Source: Lachnospira rogosae (GTDB lineage Bacteria > Bacillota > Clostridia > Lachnospirales > Lachnospiraceae). From it: a DNA stretch of 64,000 nucleotides. Both the position numbers and the translations under genes were made by a program. This document shows positions 1-10,200 of the stretch, piece after piece. The stretch spans positions 186,001 to 250,000 of the forward strand of contig NZ_JBBMER010000004.1 in assembly GCF_040096455.1 (NCBI RefSeq), given 5' to 3'. Position 1 is the stretch's first letter. Each line of letters opens with the position of its first letter. Under the pieces are notes generated by a model. It was given only the letters and a program-made list of their open reading frames with translations. It was not told the origin of the DNA and did not search any database.

Positions 1-119
1 GAAGCAGGGCGGGATAGCGCGTAGCGCGGGTTCGTGAGTGTACGGGTTAAGAAAGAGTAAATTATGATATAATGAGCGCAAAAAATATGCAGAAATATGA
101 TATATAAGGAGGCACAGAT
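1..119. other. Left-edge non-coding stretch with a possible -10 element
   Basis: A locally G+C-rich start (GGATAGCGCGTAGCGCGGG near 12-30) is followed by A+T-rich sequence with TATAAT at 68-73. No convincing -35 box lies 17 nt upstream, so the promoter call is weak. AAGGAGG at 107-113 is the ribosome site of the helicase gene at 120. No coding potential was recognised. Confidence 0.3.
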
Positions 120-2585
120 ATGTATGTAATTAAAGATAATACATTTAATATATCAGTAAGAAATCTGGTTGAATTTATGTGCCTTGGTGGGGATATTGAT
201 AACAGGGATACAGGTGTTGCTGATGTTAAGGTTATGCAGGAGGGTGCGAGGCTTCACAGGAAAATCCAGCACTCTATGGGTTCTAATTACAGGGCAGAGG
301 TGCTTCTTAGGAATAAAGAAGAGCTGACATCAGAGGGTGGAATTGAATACGAGCTTAGAATAGAGGGCAGGGCAGACGGAATAATAGCTGACATTGAGGA
401 AGATGAGGATGGCAATAAGCTGCCGATAGGTGAGGTTACAATTGATGAGATTAAGACTATGCAGTCAGATGTAGGAAAGCTTAAAGAGCCGGTGTATGTG
501 CATAAGGCACAGGCTATGGTGTACGCTTATATATATTTAACAAGGTATAATCTGGAGAGCATTAATGTACAGCTTACTTACTGTAATACAGAAACTGAGA
601 AAATAGTAAGATTTAAAGAGAAATATGACAGTGAGTCAATTATAAAATGGTACAGAGAACTTGTAGCTGGCTTTAAAAAGTGGATGGATTATGTATTTGA
701 TGAAAGGGCAGAAAGGAATGCTTCAATTCAGAAACTGCATTTTCCATTTGAGTACCGTGAGGGGCAGAAGAAGCTGGTTGCGAGTGTATACCACACGGTA
801 AAAGAACAGAAGGTGTTATATATACAGGCACCGACAGGAGTAGGAAAGACTATATCAACAGTATATCCAGCCGTGCAGTCGTGCAGTAATGGCTTAACTG
901 ACAAGATATTCTATCTTACCTCCAAGACAATAACGAGAACGGTAGCCGAGGAAACATATGCGATACTAAGAGATGCAGGACTGCATTTTCGCACAGTGAC
1001 ACTGACGGCGAAGGATAAAATATGTCATCTTGATGAGCACAACTGTAATCCAGAGGTGTGCGAGTATGCAAGGGGGCATTTTGACAGGGTAAATGAAGCT
1101 GTTTACGATATAATCACTAATGAAGCGGTAATTAACAGGGATACGATATTGCAGTATTCAGTGAAGCATAAGGTGTGTCCGTATGAAATGTCGCTTGATG
1201 TTTCATACTGGTGTGATGGAATAATATGCGATTACAATTATGCTTTTGATCCAGATGCTTCATTAAAAAGATATTTTGGTGATGGCGGCAAAGGCAATTA
1301 TGTATTTCTTGTAGATGAGGCACATAATCTTGTTGACAGGGCAAGGGAGATGTATAGTGCAACGCTTGTCAAGGAAGATTTTCTTGCCTGCAAAAGAGTA
1401 GTTAAGGATATGGACAAAAGGCTGGCTTCATACCTTGAAAAATGCAACAAATATCTTCTTGAATTAAAGAGAGCCTGTGATAAAGAATATATAATAATAG
1501 ATGATTACTGTGGCACATTTTTAGCTAATCTGCAATCGTGTTATTCGTATATGCAGAAGTTCTTGGATAAGAATAAAGGAAAGCCGGTGTGCGATGAGAT
1601 AATAGAATTCTTCTTTAAGATAAGACATTTTATTAATATGTATGACTGCATAGATGAGAAGTATGTTATATATGCTGAGCATATCGATGACGGTGACTTT
1701 GCACTTCATCTGTACTGTGTTGACCCGTCAGGACAGTTATCGCAGAGATTAAGTCAGGGAATATCGACAATAATGTTCTCGGCGACACTTCTTCCAGTGA
1801 ATTATTTTAAGGAAATGCTTTCAGGAAATGCAGATGACTATGCTGTGTATGCGCATTCGCCGTTTGATACTGATAATAAGAGAGTGCTTATTGGACGTGA
1901 TGTTACAAGCAGGTATACGAGGCGTAATTATAATGAGTACACCAAGATTGCAGGTTATATTCACACACTTACGCAGTCGAAGCAAGGCAAATATATGATA
2001 TTCTTTCCTTCTTACAGCTATATGAGAGAGGTGTATGATATATATATACAAAAATATGCCTGCAATGTTATAGATCTGCACGATGTTGAGGATGGAAGCT
2101 ACATTTATCATCTCTCTGAGGGAGAAAATGTATTGATACAGGATAATAATATGACGGAAGCCGATAAAGAGAATTTCTTGTCAGTATTTATGGATAATAC
2201 AAGTGGAAATGTCACGGGCTTTTGTGTGCTTGGCGGTATATTTTCTGAGGGAATTGACCTAAGGGATAAGTCACTTATAGGGGCGTGTATTGTAGGAACA
2301 GGCATACCTATGATATGCAGACAGCGTAATATATTAAGAAATTATTTTGACAGTATGGGCAAGAATGGCTATCAGTATGCGTATGTATTTCCGGGAATGA
2401 ACAAGGTGCTGCAGGCGGCTGGAAGAGTTATAAGAACTGCAGATGACAAGGGTATAATACTTCTGTTAGATGACCGTTTTATGACACAGGAATACCAGAT
2501 GCAGTATCCAAGGGAATGGGATAAAGTGTATCCTGTAGATATTAATAATACAGGAAAATGTATTGAGGATTTCTGGAGATTATAA
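120..2585 (+). CDS. DinG/XPD-family (DEAD2) DNA helicase with N-terminal PD-(D/E)xK nuclease-like domain
   Basis: Predicted superfamily 2 ATP-dependent DNA helicase of 821 residues, probably in DNA repair. The first ~170 residues resemble a RecB/Cas4-like PD-(D/E)xK fold: Asp86 in RADG, the DEIK motif at 109-112 and a following HKAQAMVYAY helix. Walker A is APTGVGKT at 237-244, the DEAH box is at 399-402, and motif VI QAAGRVIRT starts at 765. Cys302, 309, 314 and 353 lie between Walker A and DEAH, where XPD/DinG proteins bind an iron-sulphur cluster. The ATG follows AAGGAGG. A nuclease domain fused to this helicase type is known in Firmicutes; nuclease activity here is inferred from motifs only. 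Confidence 0.85.
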   Translation: MYVIKDNTFNISVRNLVEFMCLGGDIDNRDTGVADVKVMQEGARLHRKIQHSMGSNYRAEVLLRNKEELTSEGGIEYELRIEGRADGIIADIEEDEDGNKLPIGEVTIDEIKTMQSDVGKLKEPVYVHKAQAMVYAYIYLTRYNLESINVQLTYCNTETEKIVRFKEKYDSESIIKWYRELVAGFKKWMDYVFDERAERNASIQKLHFPFEYREGQKKLVASVYHTVKEQKVLYIQAPTGVGKTISTVYPAVQSCSNGLTDKIFYLTSKTITRTVAEETYAILRDAGLHFRTVTLTAKDKICHLDEHNCNPEVCEYARGHFDRVNEAVYDIITNEAVINRDTILQYSVKHKVCPYEMSLDVSYWCDGIICDYNYAFDPDASLKRYFGDGGKGNYVFLVDEAHNLVDRAREMYSATLVKEDFLACKRVVKDMDKRLASYLEKCNKYLLELKRACDKEYIIIDDYCGTFLANLQSCYSYMQKFLDKNKGKPVCDEIIEFFFKIRHFINMYDCIDEKYVIYAEHIDDGDFALHLYCVDPSGQLSQRLSQGISTIMFSATLLPVNYFKEMLSGNADDYAVYAHSPFDTDNKRVLIGRDVTSRYTRRNYNEYTKIAGYIHTLTQSKQGKYMIFFPSYSYMREVYDIYIQKYACNVIDLHDVEDGSYIYHLSEGENVLIQDNNMTEADKENFLSVFMDNTSGNVTGFCVLGGIFSEGIDLRDKSLIGACIVGTGIPMICRQRNILRNYFDSMGKNGYQYAYVFPGMNKVLQAAGRVIRTADDKGIILLLDDRFMTQEYQMQYPREWDKVYPVDINNTGKCIEDFWRL

Positions 2586-2732
2586 GGCATATGGGGAATT
2601 ATGAGGGAATTTGTCAATTGTGGTGAGATTTGGCAAGTAATATGTTGAGAAATTGTCAGACATATGCTATTATTCTAGTATAAATACGGACTGTGACAAT
2701 TAATTATATGATTATTTATATTGGAGAGAACT

Positions 2733-3662
2733 ATGGGAGAGAATGAAATCAGGAATTTAGCGGATTCCCATGCGGGAATAGATGAATGGAAGAAAGCTGG
2801 ATTTAACGAACTTCAGGTGCTTGAGATTACTAAAGGTAATGATAATGGCGTTGATATTTCTATATATGCCAGTCCCGAATATAATTCAAGGCAGATGAAG
2901 GTTATAAGAATGGCACTTGAGGAAGGAATTGATGTAAGTGCTATGGCAGATCCGGAGTATAATTATATGCAGATGGAGCAGATTAAAGAAGGTATAAAAG
3001 AGGGTATTGATTTATCGCTTATATGCAATCCGAAGTACGATTATTCTGTTATGAGAGAGATTCGTCTTGCATTAAAGTACAGATTTGATCTTACAAGATA
3101 TGCAAAGCTTGGATATTCTGGTGAGGTGTTAAGACAGATAAGACTGGCTAAGAGAGATGATGTTGATTTAACATTTTTTGTTGATGAGAATTTCGATGCA
3201 CACCAGCTTAACGAGATTAGAATAGGATTGTTAAAATGTGTAGATGTATCCAAGTATATGCTTCACGAATATACAGCAGACCAGATGAGACAGTTAAGGT
3301 TGGGACTTGAGGCTGGAATAGATATTACCAAGTATAATATGATAGGTTTCTCCTCAGGACAGATGGAACAGATAAGATTAGGAGAAGAAGAAGGAATAGA
3401 CGTAAGTCCATATGCAGATCCATTTATCAATGCTGTCCAGATGAAAGAGATGAGAGAACAGATTGAGAATGATGGCAAGGTTCAGGAAGAACCACAGCTT
3501 AATGAACTTCAAAGTCAGGAGATATTGCTTGGACTTCAGAGTGGTGTAGATGTAAGCGTATACGCCGATGCAAGATATACTTGCAGACAGATGGAGCAGA
3601 TAAGAATAATGCTTGAGAGGGGTCTTGATCCTTCGGAATTATTAGTATATAAAGACCAGTAA
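2733..3662 (+). CDS. Tandem-repeat protein of unknown function (about 24-residue repeats)
   Basis: I do not recognise a named family. Almost the whole 309-residue protein is imperfect repeats of roughly 24 residues with the pattern QMxxIRxGLExGIDVSxYADPxY, occurring about nine times. There is no signal peptide or membrane segment, so it is probably cytoplasmic. Regular helix-turn repeats of this kind usually form a binding scaffold; that role is inference. A TTG at 2721 is in frame, but it sits at the ribosome site (GGAGAG, 2723-2728) that serves ATG 2733, so the later start is chosen. The FapA-family gene follows after 80 nt in the same direction. Confidence 0.75.
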   Translation: MGENEIRNLADSHAGIDEWKKAGFNELQVLEITKGNDNGVDISIYASPEYNSRQMKVIRMALEEGIDVSAMADPEYNYMQMEQIKEGIKEGIDLSLICNPKYDYSVMREIRLALKYRFDLTRYAKLGYSGEVLRQIRLAKRDDVDLTFFVDENFDAHQLNEIRIGLLKCVDVSKYMLHEYTADQMRQLRLGLEAGIDITKYNMIGFSSGQMEQIRLGEEEGIDVSPYADPFINAVQMKEMREQIENDGKVQEEPQLNELQSQEILLGLQSGVDVSVYADARYTCRQMEQIRIMLERGLDPSELLVYKDQ

Positions 3663-3742
3663 TTAAGGACATACATATAAGGGGAATTCGATTATAAAGA
3701 TGACATAAGACAATGTGCTATGGTTGATTGGAGGAGTCAGAA

Positions 3743-5158
3743 TTGAATGATGTACTTAGAGAACAGATACAGTTAAATACCAAAGAAGTAGTTGTCAATG
3801 TTGATAATGATCATATGAAAGCAAGTATAGTCCTTAATGGCATAGGCAGTGATGAAGCTTATACATATGAGGAGATTGCAGACAAGCTTTCACAGGCAGG
3901 TGTGCGTACAGGAATTAATGAAGCGAGAATACGCGAAGTTATTCTTAATAAGCTGTACGATATTGAAATCGTGGTAGCAGAAGGCAAAAGTGCAGTTAAC
4001 GGTACTGATGGTTATTACAACTTCTTCTTTGATTCAGAGTATGAAAGAGATAATAAGCCTACATTAAGAGAAGATGGTTCTGTTGATTATTTTAATGTAA
4101 AGCTTTTTGAGAAGGTTAATAAAGATGATAAGCTTGCAGAGTATATAGAACCTACCAAGGGTGAATTTGGATATGACGTATTTGGAAAGCTTTTAGTTCC
4201 AAAGCCAGGAAGACCAGGACCTAAGTTAAGAGGCAAGGGCTTTACAGTGTCAGAGGACGGCAAGTCTTATTATGCCCAGTTAAGCGGCAAAGTAGAATAT
4301 CGTAACTACGACCTTAATGTAAGTAATGTATATAATGTCAGCGGTGATGTTGATGTTGGAACAGGAAGCATAGATTTTAATGGTGACGTAGAGATTAACG
4401 GAAGTGTCAGAGGCAGTGTCAAGATACACGCTATGGGTAATATATACATAGGCGGATATGTTGAAGATGCAGATATATGGTCAGGGCAGGATATTATTAT
4501 CCAGGATGGTGTTAATGCAGGTGAGAACGGAAGAATTGAAGCTATAGGCAATATATCAGCAAGGTTTTTCGAGAATGCACATATTATAAGCCATAGTGAT
4601 ATAAAGTGTGATTATATGCTTAATACAACAGCTTTGGCATATGGTGGAATATATCTTGAGGGCAAGAGGGGTTCTGTAATAGGCGGAGATGTCACAGGCG
4701 TAAGAGGTATATGTATTAAAGCTTGTGGAAGTGAGTCTTATTCTAAGACTGTATTAAGAGTTGGTGTAACTAAGGAGATAAGCAGTGAATATGCCAAGGT
4801 GCTTATGGTGCTTAAGGATATAGATACGCAGATAGACAGATTTAATCAGGCTTTACAGAAGCTTGATATATTAAAGAAGGCAGGTTCTGATAAGTTTGAT
4901 GAAACACTTAACAGAAAGCTGTTGCAGTCAAAGATTGTTAAGACAGCAGAGAAAGCCAAATATGAAGAAAAAAGCCGTAATCTTTATACACTTGTAAGGG
5001 AGTCAGACAGGGCAGTTGTAAGGATTGATAAGAATATATATCCAGGAAGCCGTGTATTTATGGGCGATAAGACATATGTTCCTAGTACCGTATTTACGCA
5101 TATTGCTTTAAAGAAGACTTCACAGGGTGTATTGATAAGAAATTATGATTCTATGTAG
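3743..5158 (+). CDS. FapA-family (DUF342) protein
   Basis: The 472-residue product has the FapA/DUF342 layout: a charged N-terminal domain, a central glycine/valine-rich stretch of short beta repeats (IDFNGDVEINGSVRGSV and similar, about residues 190-340) expected to form a right-handed beta-helix, and a C-terminal coiled region of lysine- and glutamate-rich helices with a final beta segment. FapA proteins are found with flagellar genes in some species but occur widely without flagella, and none are visible here. GGAGGAG at 3730-3736 lies six bases before TTG 3743, so that TTG is preferred over the in-frame TTG at 3728 that overlaps the ribosome site. The gene sits between the repeat protein and the M14 pair. 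Confidence 0.8.
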   Translation: MNDVLREQIQLNTKEVVVNVDNDHMKASIVLNGIGSDEAYTYEEIADKLSQAGVRTGINEARIREVILNKLYDIEIVVAEGKSAVNGTDGYYNFFFDSEYERDNKPTLREDGSVDYFNVKLFEKVNKDDKLAEYIEPTKGEFGYDVFGKLLVPKPGRPGPKLRGKGFTVSEDGKSYYAQLSGKVEYRNYDLNVSNVYNVSGDVDVGTGSIDFNGDVEINGSVRGSVKIHAMGNIYIGGYVEDADIWSGQDIIIQDGVNAGENGRIEAIGNISARFFENAHIISHSDIKCDYMLNTTALAYGGIYLEGKRGSVIGGDVTGVRGICIKACGSESYSKTVLRVGVTKEISSEYAKVLMVLKDIDTQIDRFNQALQKLDILKKAGSDKFDETLNRKLLQSKIVKTAEKAKYEEKSRNLYTLVRESDRAVVRIDKNIYPGSRVFMGDKTYVPSTVFTHIALKKTSQGVLIRNYDSM

Positions 5159-5185
5159 TGAGAATATATTTACAGAGGTTAGTTT

Positions 5186-6136
5186 ATGATAGAAGAGGTT
5201 GTTTCAATAGAGCTTCCCGTGCATGAGAGAATGGTTATTAAGAAGAACAGGCTCACACCGAAAGATTATGCTGGCGAGCCTGTTCCAAGAATATCTATTG
5301 TTACAGGAATACATGGTGATGAGCTTGATGGGCAGTATGTGTGCTACGAAGTCATAAGACGTGTTAATAATAATCTGGAAAGATTAAAAGGAATTATAGA
5401 TATATATCCAGATGTAAATCCCCTTGGAATAGATACAGGTTCAAGGGGAATTCCTATGTTTGAGCTTGATATGAACAGAGTATTTCCAGGTGATAATAAT
5501 GGAGCTGTGGCAGAGAGTGTTGCGGCAGGAATTGTCAACGATATAATTGGAAGTGATTTCTGTCTTGATATTCATTCAAGCAATATATTTGTAAGAGAGA
5601 TGCCGCAGGTAAGACTAAATGAAGAAAATGCGGAAAGACTGCTTCCATTTGCAAAGATGTTAAATGCGGATTTTGTATGGATATTTTCATCAATAACAGT
5701 GCTTGATGCGACACTGGCATACAGCCTTAATCATCTTGGTGTACCTACGCTTGTAGCAGAGATGGGCGTTGGTAACAGAATTAACAGGGAATACAGCCAG
5801 CAGCTTATTGATGGAATATTTAACCTTATGAGTAATCTTGGAATATGGGAAATACCAGAGGCTGATAATAAAATAGCTGTCAGAGAGCCTATTATCTCAA
5901 CAGAGGGGGAAGTTAATTTCCTGACAGCGAAGGAAAGCGGAATATTTGTTCCATCTATTAATTCATGTGGCAATATCCATATGGGAGATGCCATAGGCGA
6001 CATAATAGAGCCAATAGAGGGAAGGATAATCCAGCATATTGAATCTCCGGTAGATGGTATTGTATTCACATTGAGGGAAAATCCAGTTGTATACAAGGGG
6101 GCACTTCTTGCGAGAGTACACGGAGGAAGAGTGTAA
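5186..6136 (+). CDS. Zinc-dependent M14-family deacylase/carboxypeptidase (AstE/AspA-like)
   Basis: A 316-residue member of the succinylglutamate desuccinylase/aspartoacylase branch of M14 metallopeptidases. The zinc ligands are visible: His43 and Glu46 in GIHGDE, and His130 in LDIHSS. DMNRVFPGD (95-103) matches the conserved Asn-Arg substrate-binding segment, and Glu192 in LVAEMG is the expected catalytic base. The C-terminal ~80 residues form the beta-rich cap typical of the group. The true substrate is unknown. The stop overlaps the start of the next gene (TAATG), so translation is probably coupled to its paralogue. Confidence 0.85.
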   Translation: MIEEVVSIELPVHERMVIKKNRLTPKDYAGEPVPRISIVTGIHGDELDGQYVCYEVIRRVNNNLERLKGIIDIYPDVNPLGIDTGSRGIPMFELDMNRVFPGDNNGAVAESVAAGIVNDIIGSDFCLDIHSSNIFVREMPQVRLNEENAERLLPFAKMLNADFVWIFSSITVLDATLAYSLNHLGVPTLVAEMGVGNRINREYSQQLIDGIFNLMSNLGIWEIPEADNKIAVREPIISTEGEVNFLTAKESGIFVPSINSCGNIHMGDAIGDIIEPIEGRIIQHIESPVDGIVFTLRENPVVYKGALLARVHGGRV

Positions 6137-7071
6137 TGAAAAAAGAAGTTTTATATAGTCTTAAGGGAATATACAGAGAGAATTTTGAGATAGAAGGCTA
6201 CAGATTTGGACACGGCGAGAAATCAGCCTGTATAGTCGGTGCTATGAGGGGTAATGAGATACAGCAGTTATATATATGCTCACAGCTTATAAAGGTGTTA
6301 AAAGACCTTGAAATGAGAGGTGCAATATCGCATAACCACGAGATTTTAGTAATTCCGTCAGCTAACAGATTTTCTATGAATGTTGAGAAGAGGTTCTGGC
6401 CTGTAGATAATACAGATATTAACAGAATGTTCCCTGGTGATGAAGCGGGAGATACTACCAAGCAGATAGCTGCTGCAATATTTGAAAGCAGTAAGGGCTA
6501 CAGCTATGGAATACAGTTTGCAAGCTTTTATATGCCTGGAGATTTCATACCTCATGTACGTATGATGGAAACGGGTTATCAGAGTGCGAGCCTTGCCAAT
6601 CTTTTTGGACTGCAGTATGTTGTTATAAGAAAGCCAAAGCCTATGGATACGGCAACGCTTAATTATAGCTGGCAGATGAATGGAACAAATGCTTTTTCGA
6701 TATATACGAACAGCACAGATATGGTTGATGAAAAGTCTGCAAGACAGGCAGTATCGTCAGTGTTAAGATTTCTTACGAGAATGGGAATATTAAAATATAA
6801 CAATCACAGCGGTTACATAGCAAGTGTCATTAACGAGTATGATTTATCAGCCGTTAAGACATATGATGCAGGTTTTTACAAAAGGCTTAAAGAACCGGGG
6901 GATCCGGTTGTCCATAATGAGGTAATAGGTCAGGTTATTGATCCGTGTGAGGGATATGTCAAGAGTGAGATATTATCACCGACAGACGGCATAGTATTCT
7001 TTGCACATACAGCCCCTCTTGTTATGGGTAATGAAGTTGTATACAAGATTATAAGACGTATGCATGAATAG
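6136..7071 (+). CDS. Degenerate M14-family homologue, probable non-catalytic paralogue
   Basis: A 311-residue paralogue of the preceding gene with the same fold landmarks (RMFPGD, C-terminal cap with EGYVKSEILSPTDGIVFF). The active site is altered. The first zinc histidine is Arg38 (GAMRGNE), although Glu41 is kept; the third ligand is Gln127 (YGIQFAS); and the catalytic glutamate aligns with Tyr190 (FSIYTN). The frame is intact and the start overlaps the upstream stop by one base, so this looks like a maintained pseudoenzyme. A regulatory or structural partner in a heteromer is the natural inference. Confidence 0.8.
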   Translation: MKKEVLYSLKGIYRENFEIEGYRFGHGEKSACIVGAMRGNEIQQLYICSQLIKVLKDLEMRGAISHNHEILVIPSANRFSMNVEKRFWPVDNTDINRMFPGDEAGDTTKQIAAAIFESSKGYSYGIQFASFYMPGDFIPHVRMMETGYQSASLANLFGLQYVVIRKPKPMDTATLNYSWQMNGTNAFSIYTNSTDMVDEKSARQAVSSVLRFLTRMGILKYNNHSGYIASVINEYDLSAVKTYDAGFYKRLKEPGDPVVHNEVIGQVIDPCEGYVKSEILSPTDGIVFFAHTAPLVMGNEVVYKIIRRMHE

Positions 7072-7206
7072 TGTATACAATATAGAAATATACACAACAT
7101 TGTTCTTGTGTCTTGTTTCTTTAGTAATGATATGATAAAATATTTTACATTCTTGTTGAAATAGTAGTGACAGGAGTACAGCTGATTAAGAAAGGAAATA
7201 ATTAAA

Positions 7207-10200
7207 ATGAGTGGCGTTAAAAGAGTTTTTGTTGAGAAAAAGAAACCTTTTGCTGTTAATGCAAAGGAGTTACACGATGAAATCACAGGTTATCTCGGTA
7301 TTAAGACAATTACAGATGTAAGGGTGCTTATCAGATATGATATTGAGAATCTTTCTGATGAGACATATAAGAAAGCACTTACAACAGTATTTGCAGAACC
7401 ACCTGTTGATGATGTGTATGAGAATGAATTTAAGGCTTCAGATGATGATTTTGTATTTTCTGTAGAATATCTTCCGGGACAGTTCGACCAGAGAGCTGAT
7501 TCGGCAGAGCAGTGTGTTAAGTTCCTTAATGAGAATGAAACTCCTGTAATTAAGACTGCAACTACTTATATTATATCAGGCAAGCTTACAGATGATGATA
7601 AGGCTAAGATTAAAAACCATTGTATCAATCCGGTAGATTCAAGAGTAGCTGATGAGAAGCTTCCAGATACACTTGTTACTAAGTTTGATACACCAGCAGA
7701 TGTTGTTGTATTTGATGGCTTCAAGGATATGAGCGGGGACAAGCTTAAGGAATTATATGATTCACTTGGTCTTGCTATGACATTTAAGGATTTCAAGTTC
7801 ATTCAGGATTACTTCAAGAATGAAGAGAACAGAGATCCATCTATGACAGAAATCAGAGTTCTTGATACATACTGGTCTGACCACTGCCGCCACACAACAT
7901 TTGCTACAGAATTAAAGAATGTAGAATTTAAGGACGGATATTACAGAGCTCCTATGGAAGAAACTTACAATAAGTATCTTGCTGACAGAGCTGTTATATA
8001 TAAAGACAGAAAAGATAAGTTCGTATGTCTTATGGACTTAGCACTTATGGGTATGAAAAAGTTAAAGGCAGAAGGCAAGCTTGAAGATCAGGAAGAGTCT
8101 GATGAGATTAATGCCTGCTCTATAGTTGTTCCTGTTGAGATTGACGGAAAGACAGAGGAGTGGCTTGTAAACTTCAAGAACGAAACTCATAACCACCCAA
8201 CAGAGATAGAGCCATTTGGTGGTGCTGCTACCTGCCTTGGTGGAGCTATAAGAGATCCACTTTCAGGACGTACATATGTATATCAGGCTATGCGTATCAC
8301 AGGTGCGGCAGACCCTACAGTTCCGGTAGCAGATACACTTCACGGCAAGCTTCCACAGAGAAAGATTGTTACAGAAGCAGCTCACGGCTATAGCTCATAT
8401 GGTAACCAGATTGGTCTTGCTACAGGTTATGTTAAAGAAATATACCACCCAGATTATGTTGCTAAGCGTATGGAGATTGGTGCGGTTATAGCGGCAGCTC
8501 CAAGAAGCGCAGTTAAGAGAGAGAATTCTGATCCAGGAGATATTATTATCCTACTTGGTGGACGTACAGGACGTGATGGCTGTGGTGGTGCTACAGGTTC
8601 ATCTAAGGTTCACACAGAGGAGTCTATAGAGACTTGTGGAGCAGAGGTTCAGAAAGGTAATGCACCTACAGAGCGTAAGATGCAGAGACTTTTCAGACGT
8701 CCGGAAGTAACTAAGCTTATTAAGAAATGTAATGACTTTGGTGCAGGCGGTGTATCAGTTGCAATCGGTGAACTTGCAGCAGGTCTTACAGTAGATTTAG
8801 ATAAAGTCCCTAAGAAGTATGAAGGTCTTGACGGAACAGAACTTGCTATATCAGAGTCACAGGAAAGAATGGCAGTTGTTGTTGACCCAGCAGATGTTAA
8901 AGCATTTTTAGAGTATGCCACAGAGGAGAACCTTGAAGCGGTTGAAGTTGCTGTTGTAACAGAAGAACCAAGACTTGTACTTAACTGGAGAGGCAAGGAT
9001 ATCGTTAATATTTCAAGAGCTTTCCTTGATACTAACGGTGCACATCAGGAGACATCAGTACTTGTAGATATCCCAGATGACAAGGCTAATTACCTTGAAG
9101 CTAAGCCAGTAGATGATGTTAAGGGCAGATGGCTTAAGACACTTGCAGACCTTAACGAGTGTTCACAGAAGGGACTTGTTGAAAGATTTGATGGTTCAAT
9201 CGGTGCTGGTTCAGTACTTATGCCATTTGGTGGAAAGTACCAGCTTACAGAGACACAGGCTATGGTTGCCAAGCTTCCAGTGCTTAAGGGCAAGTGCGAT
9301 ACAGTAACTATGATGGCTTATGGATTTGATCCATATCTTTCTAAGTGGAGTCCATATCACGGAGCTATGTATGCAGTAACAGACTCGGTTGCTAAGATTG
9401 TTGCGGCTGGTGGCGATTACAGCAAGATTAGATTTACATATCAGGAATATTTCAGAAGAATGACAGAAGATCCTTCAAGATGGAGCCAGCCATTTGCAGC
9501 ACTTCTTGGTGCATATGAGGCACAGATTGGCTTAGGACTTCCATCAATCGGTGGTAAGGATTCTATGTCAGGAACATTTGAACATATAGATGTACCACCT
9601 ACATTATGCTCATTTGCTATTGATGTAGCTAAAGAGCAGGATATTATCACACCTGAATTAAAGAAAGCTGGCAATATACTTGTAAGATTTGACATTGAAA
9701 GAGATAAATATGACCTTCCTGTATTCTCACAGATTAAGGAATTATATTCATCTATCCACGAAGCTATTAAGAGCAAGGCAATTGTGTCTGCATATGTTCT
9801 TGATGCTAACGGCTTAGTTCCAGCAATAAGCAAGATGGCATTTGGTAATATGCTTGGTGTTGCTGTTGAGCCATCTGTATCAAAGGAAGAATTATTCGCA
9901 CCAGCATATGGCTGTATAGTAGCAGAAGTAGACAGCTCTAAGCTTTTAGAGATTAAGGCAGCTTATACTAAGGTTGGTACAGTAACAGAAGAAGCTAAGT
10001 TTACATATGAAGATGTTTCAATCAATATTGAGGAAGCATTAAGTGTATGGAAAGATACATTAGAGGGTGTATTCCCAACAAAGGTTTCTAAGGAAACTGA
10101 TAGGGTTGAGTCACCTGTATATTCAAAGGGCAATGTATATGTATGCAAGAATAAGGTTGCGAAGCCAACAGTATTTATACCAGTATTCCCAGGTACTAAC

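Noticed and set aside
4070..5158. Flagellar locus because of the FapA-family protein
   Set aside because: No flagellin, motor or export genes are present, and FapA/DUF342 proteins are common without flagella.
7072..7206. A purine riboswitch ahead of purL
   Set aside because: The gap lacks the conserved three-way junction core (no TATA...GTCTCTAC-like segments).
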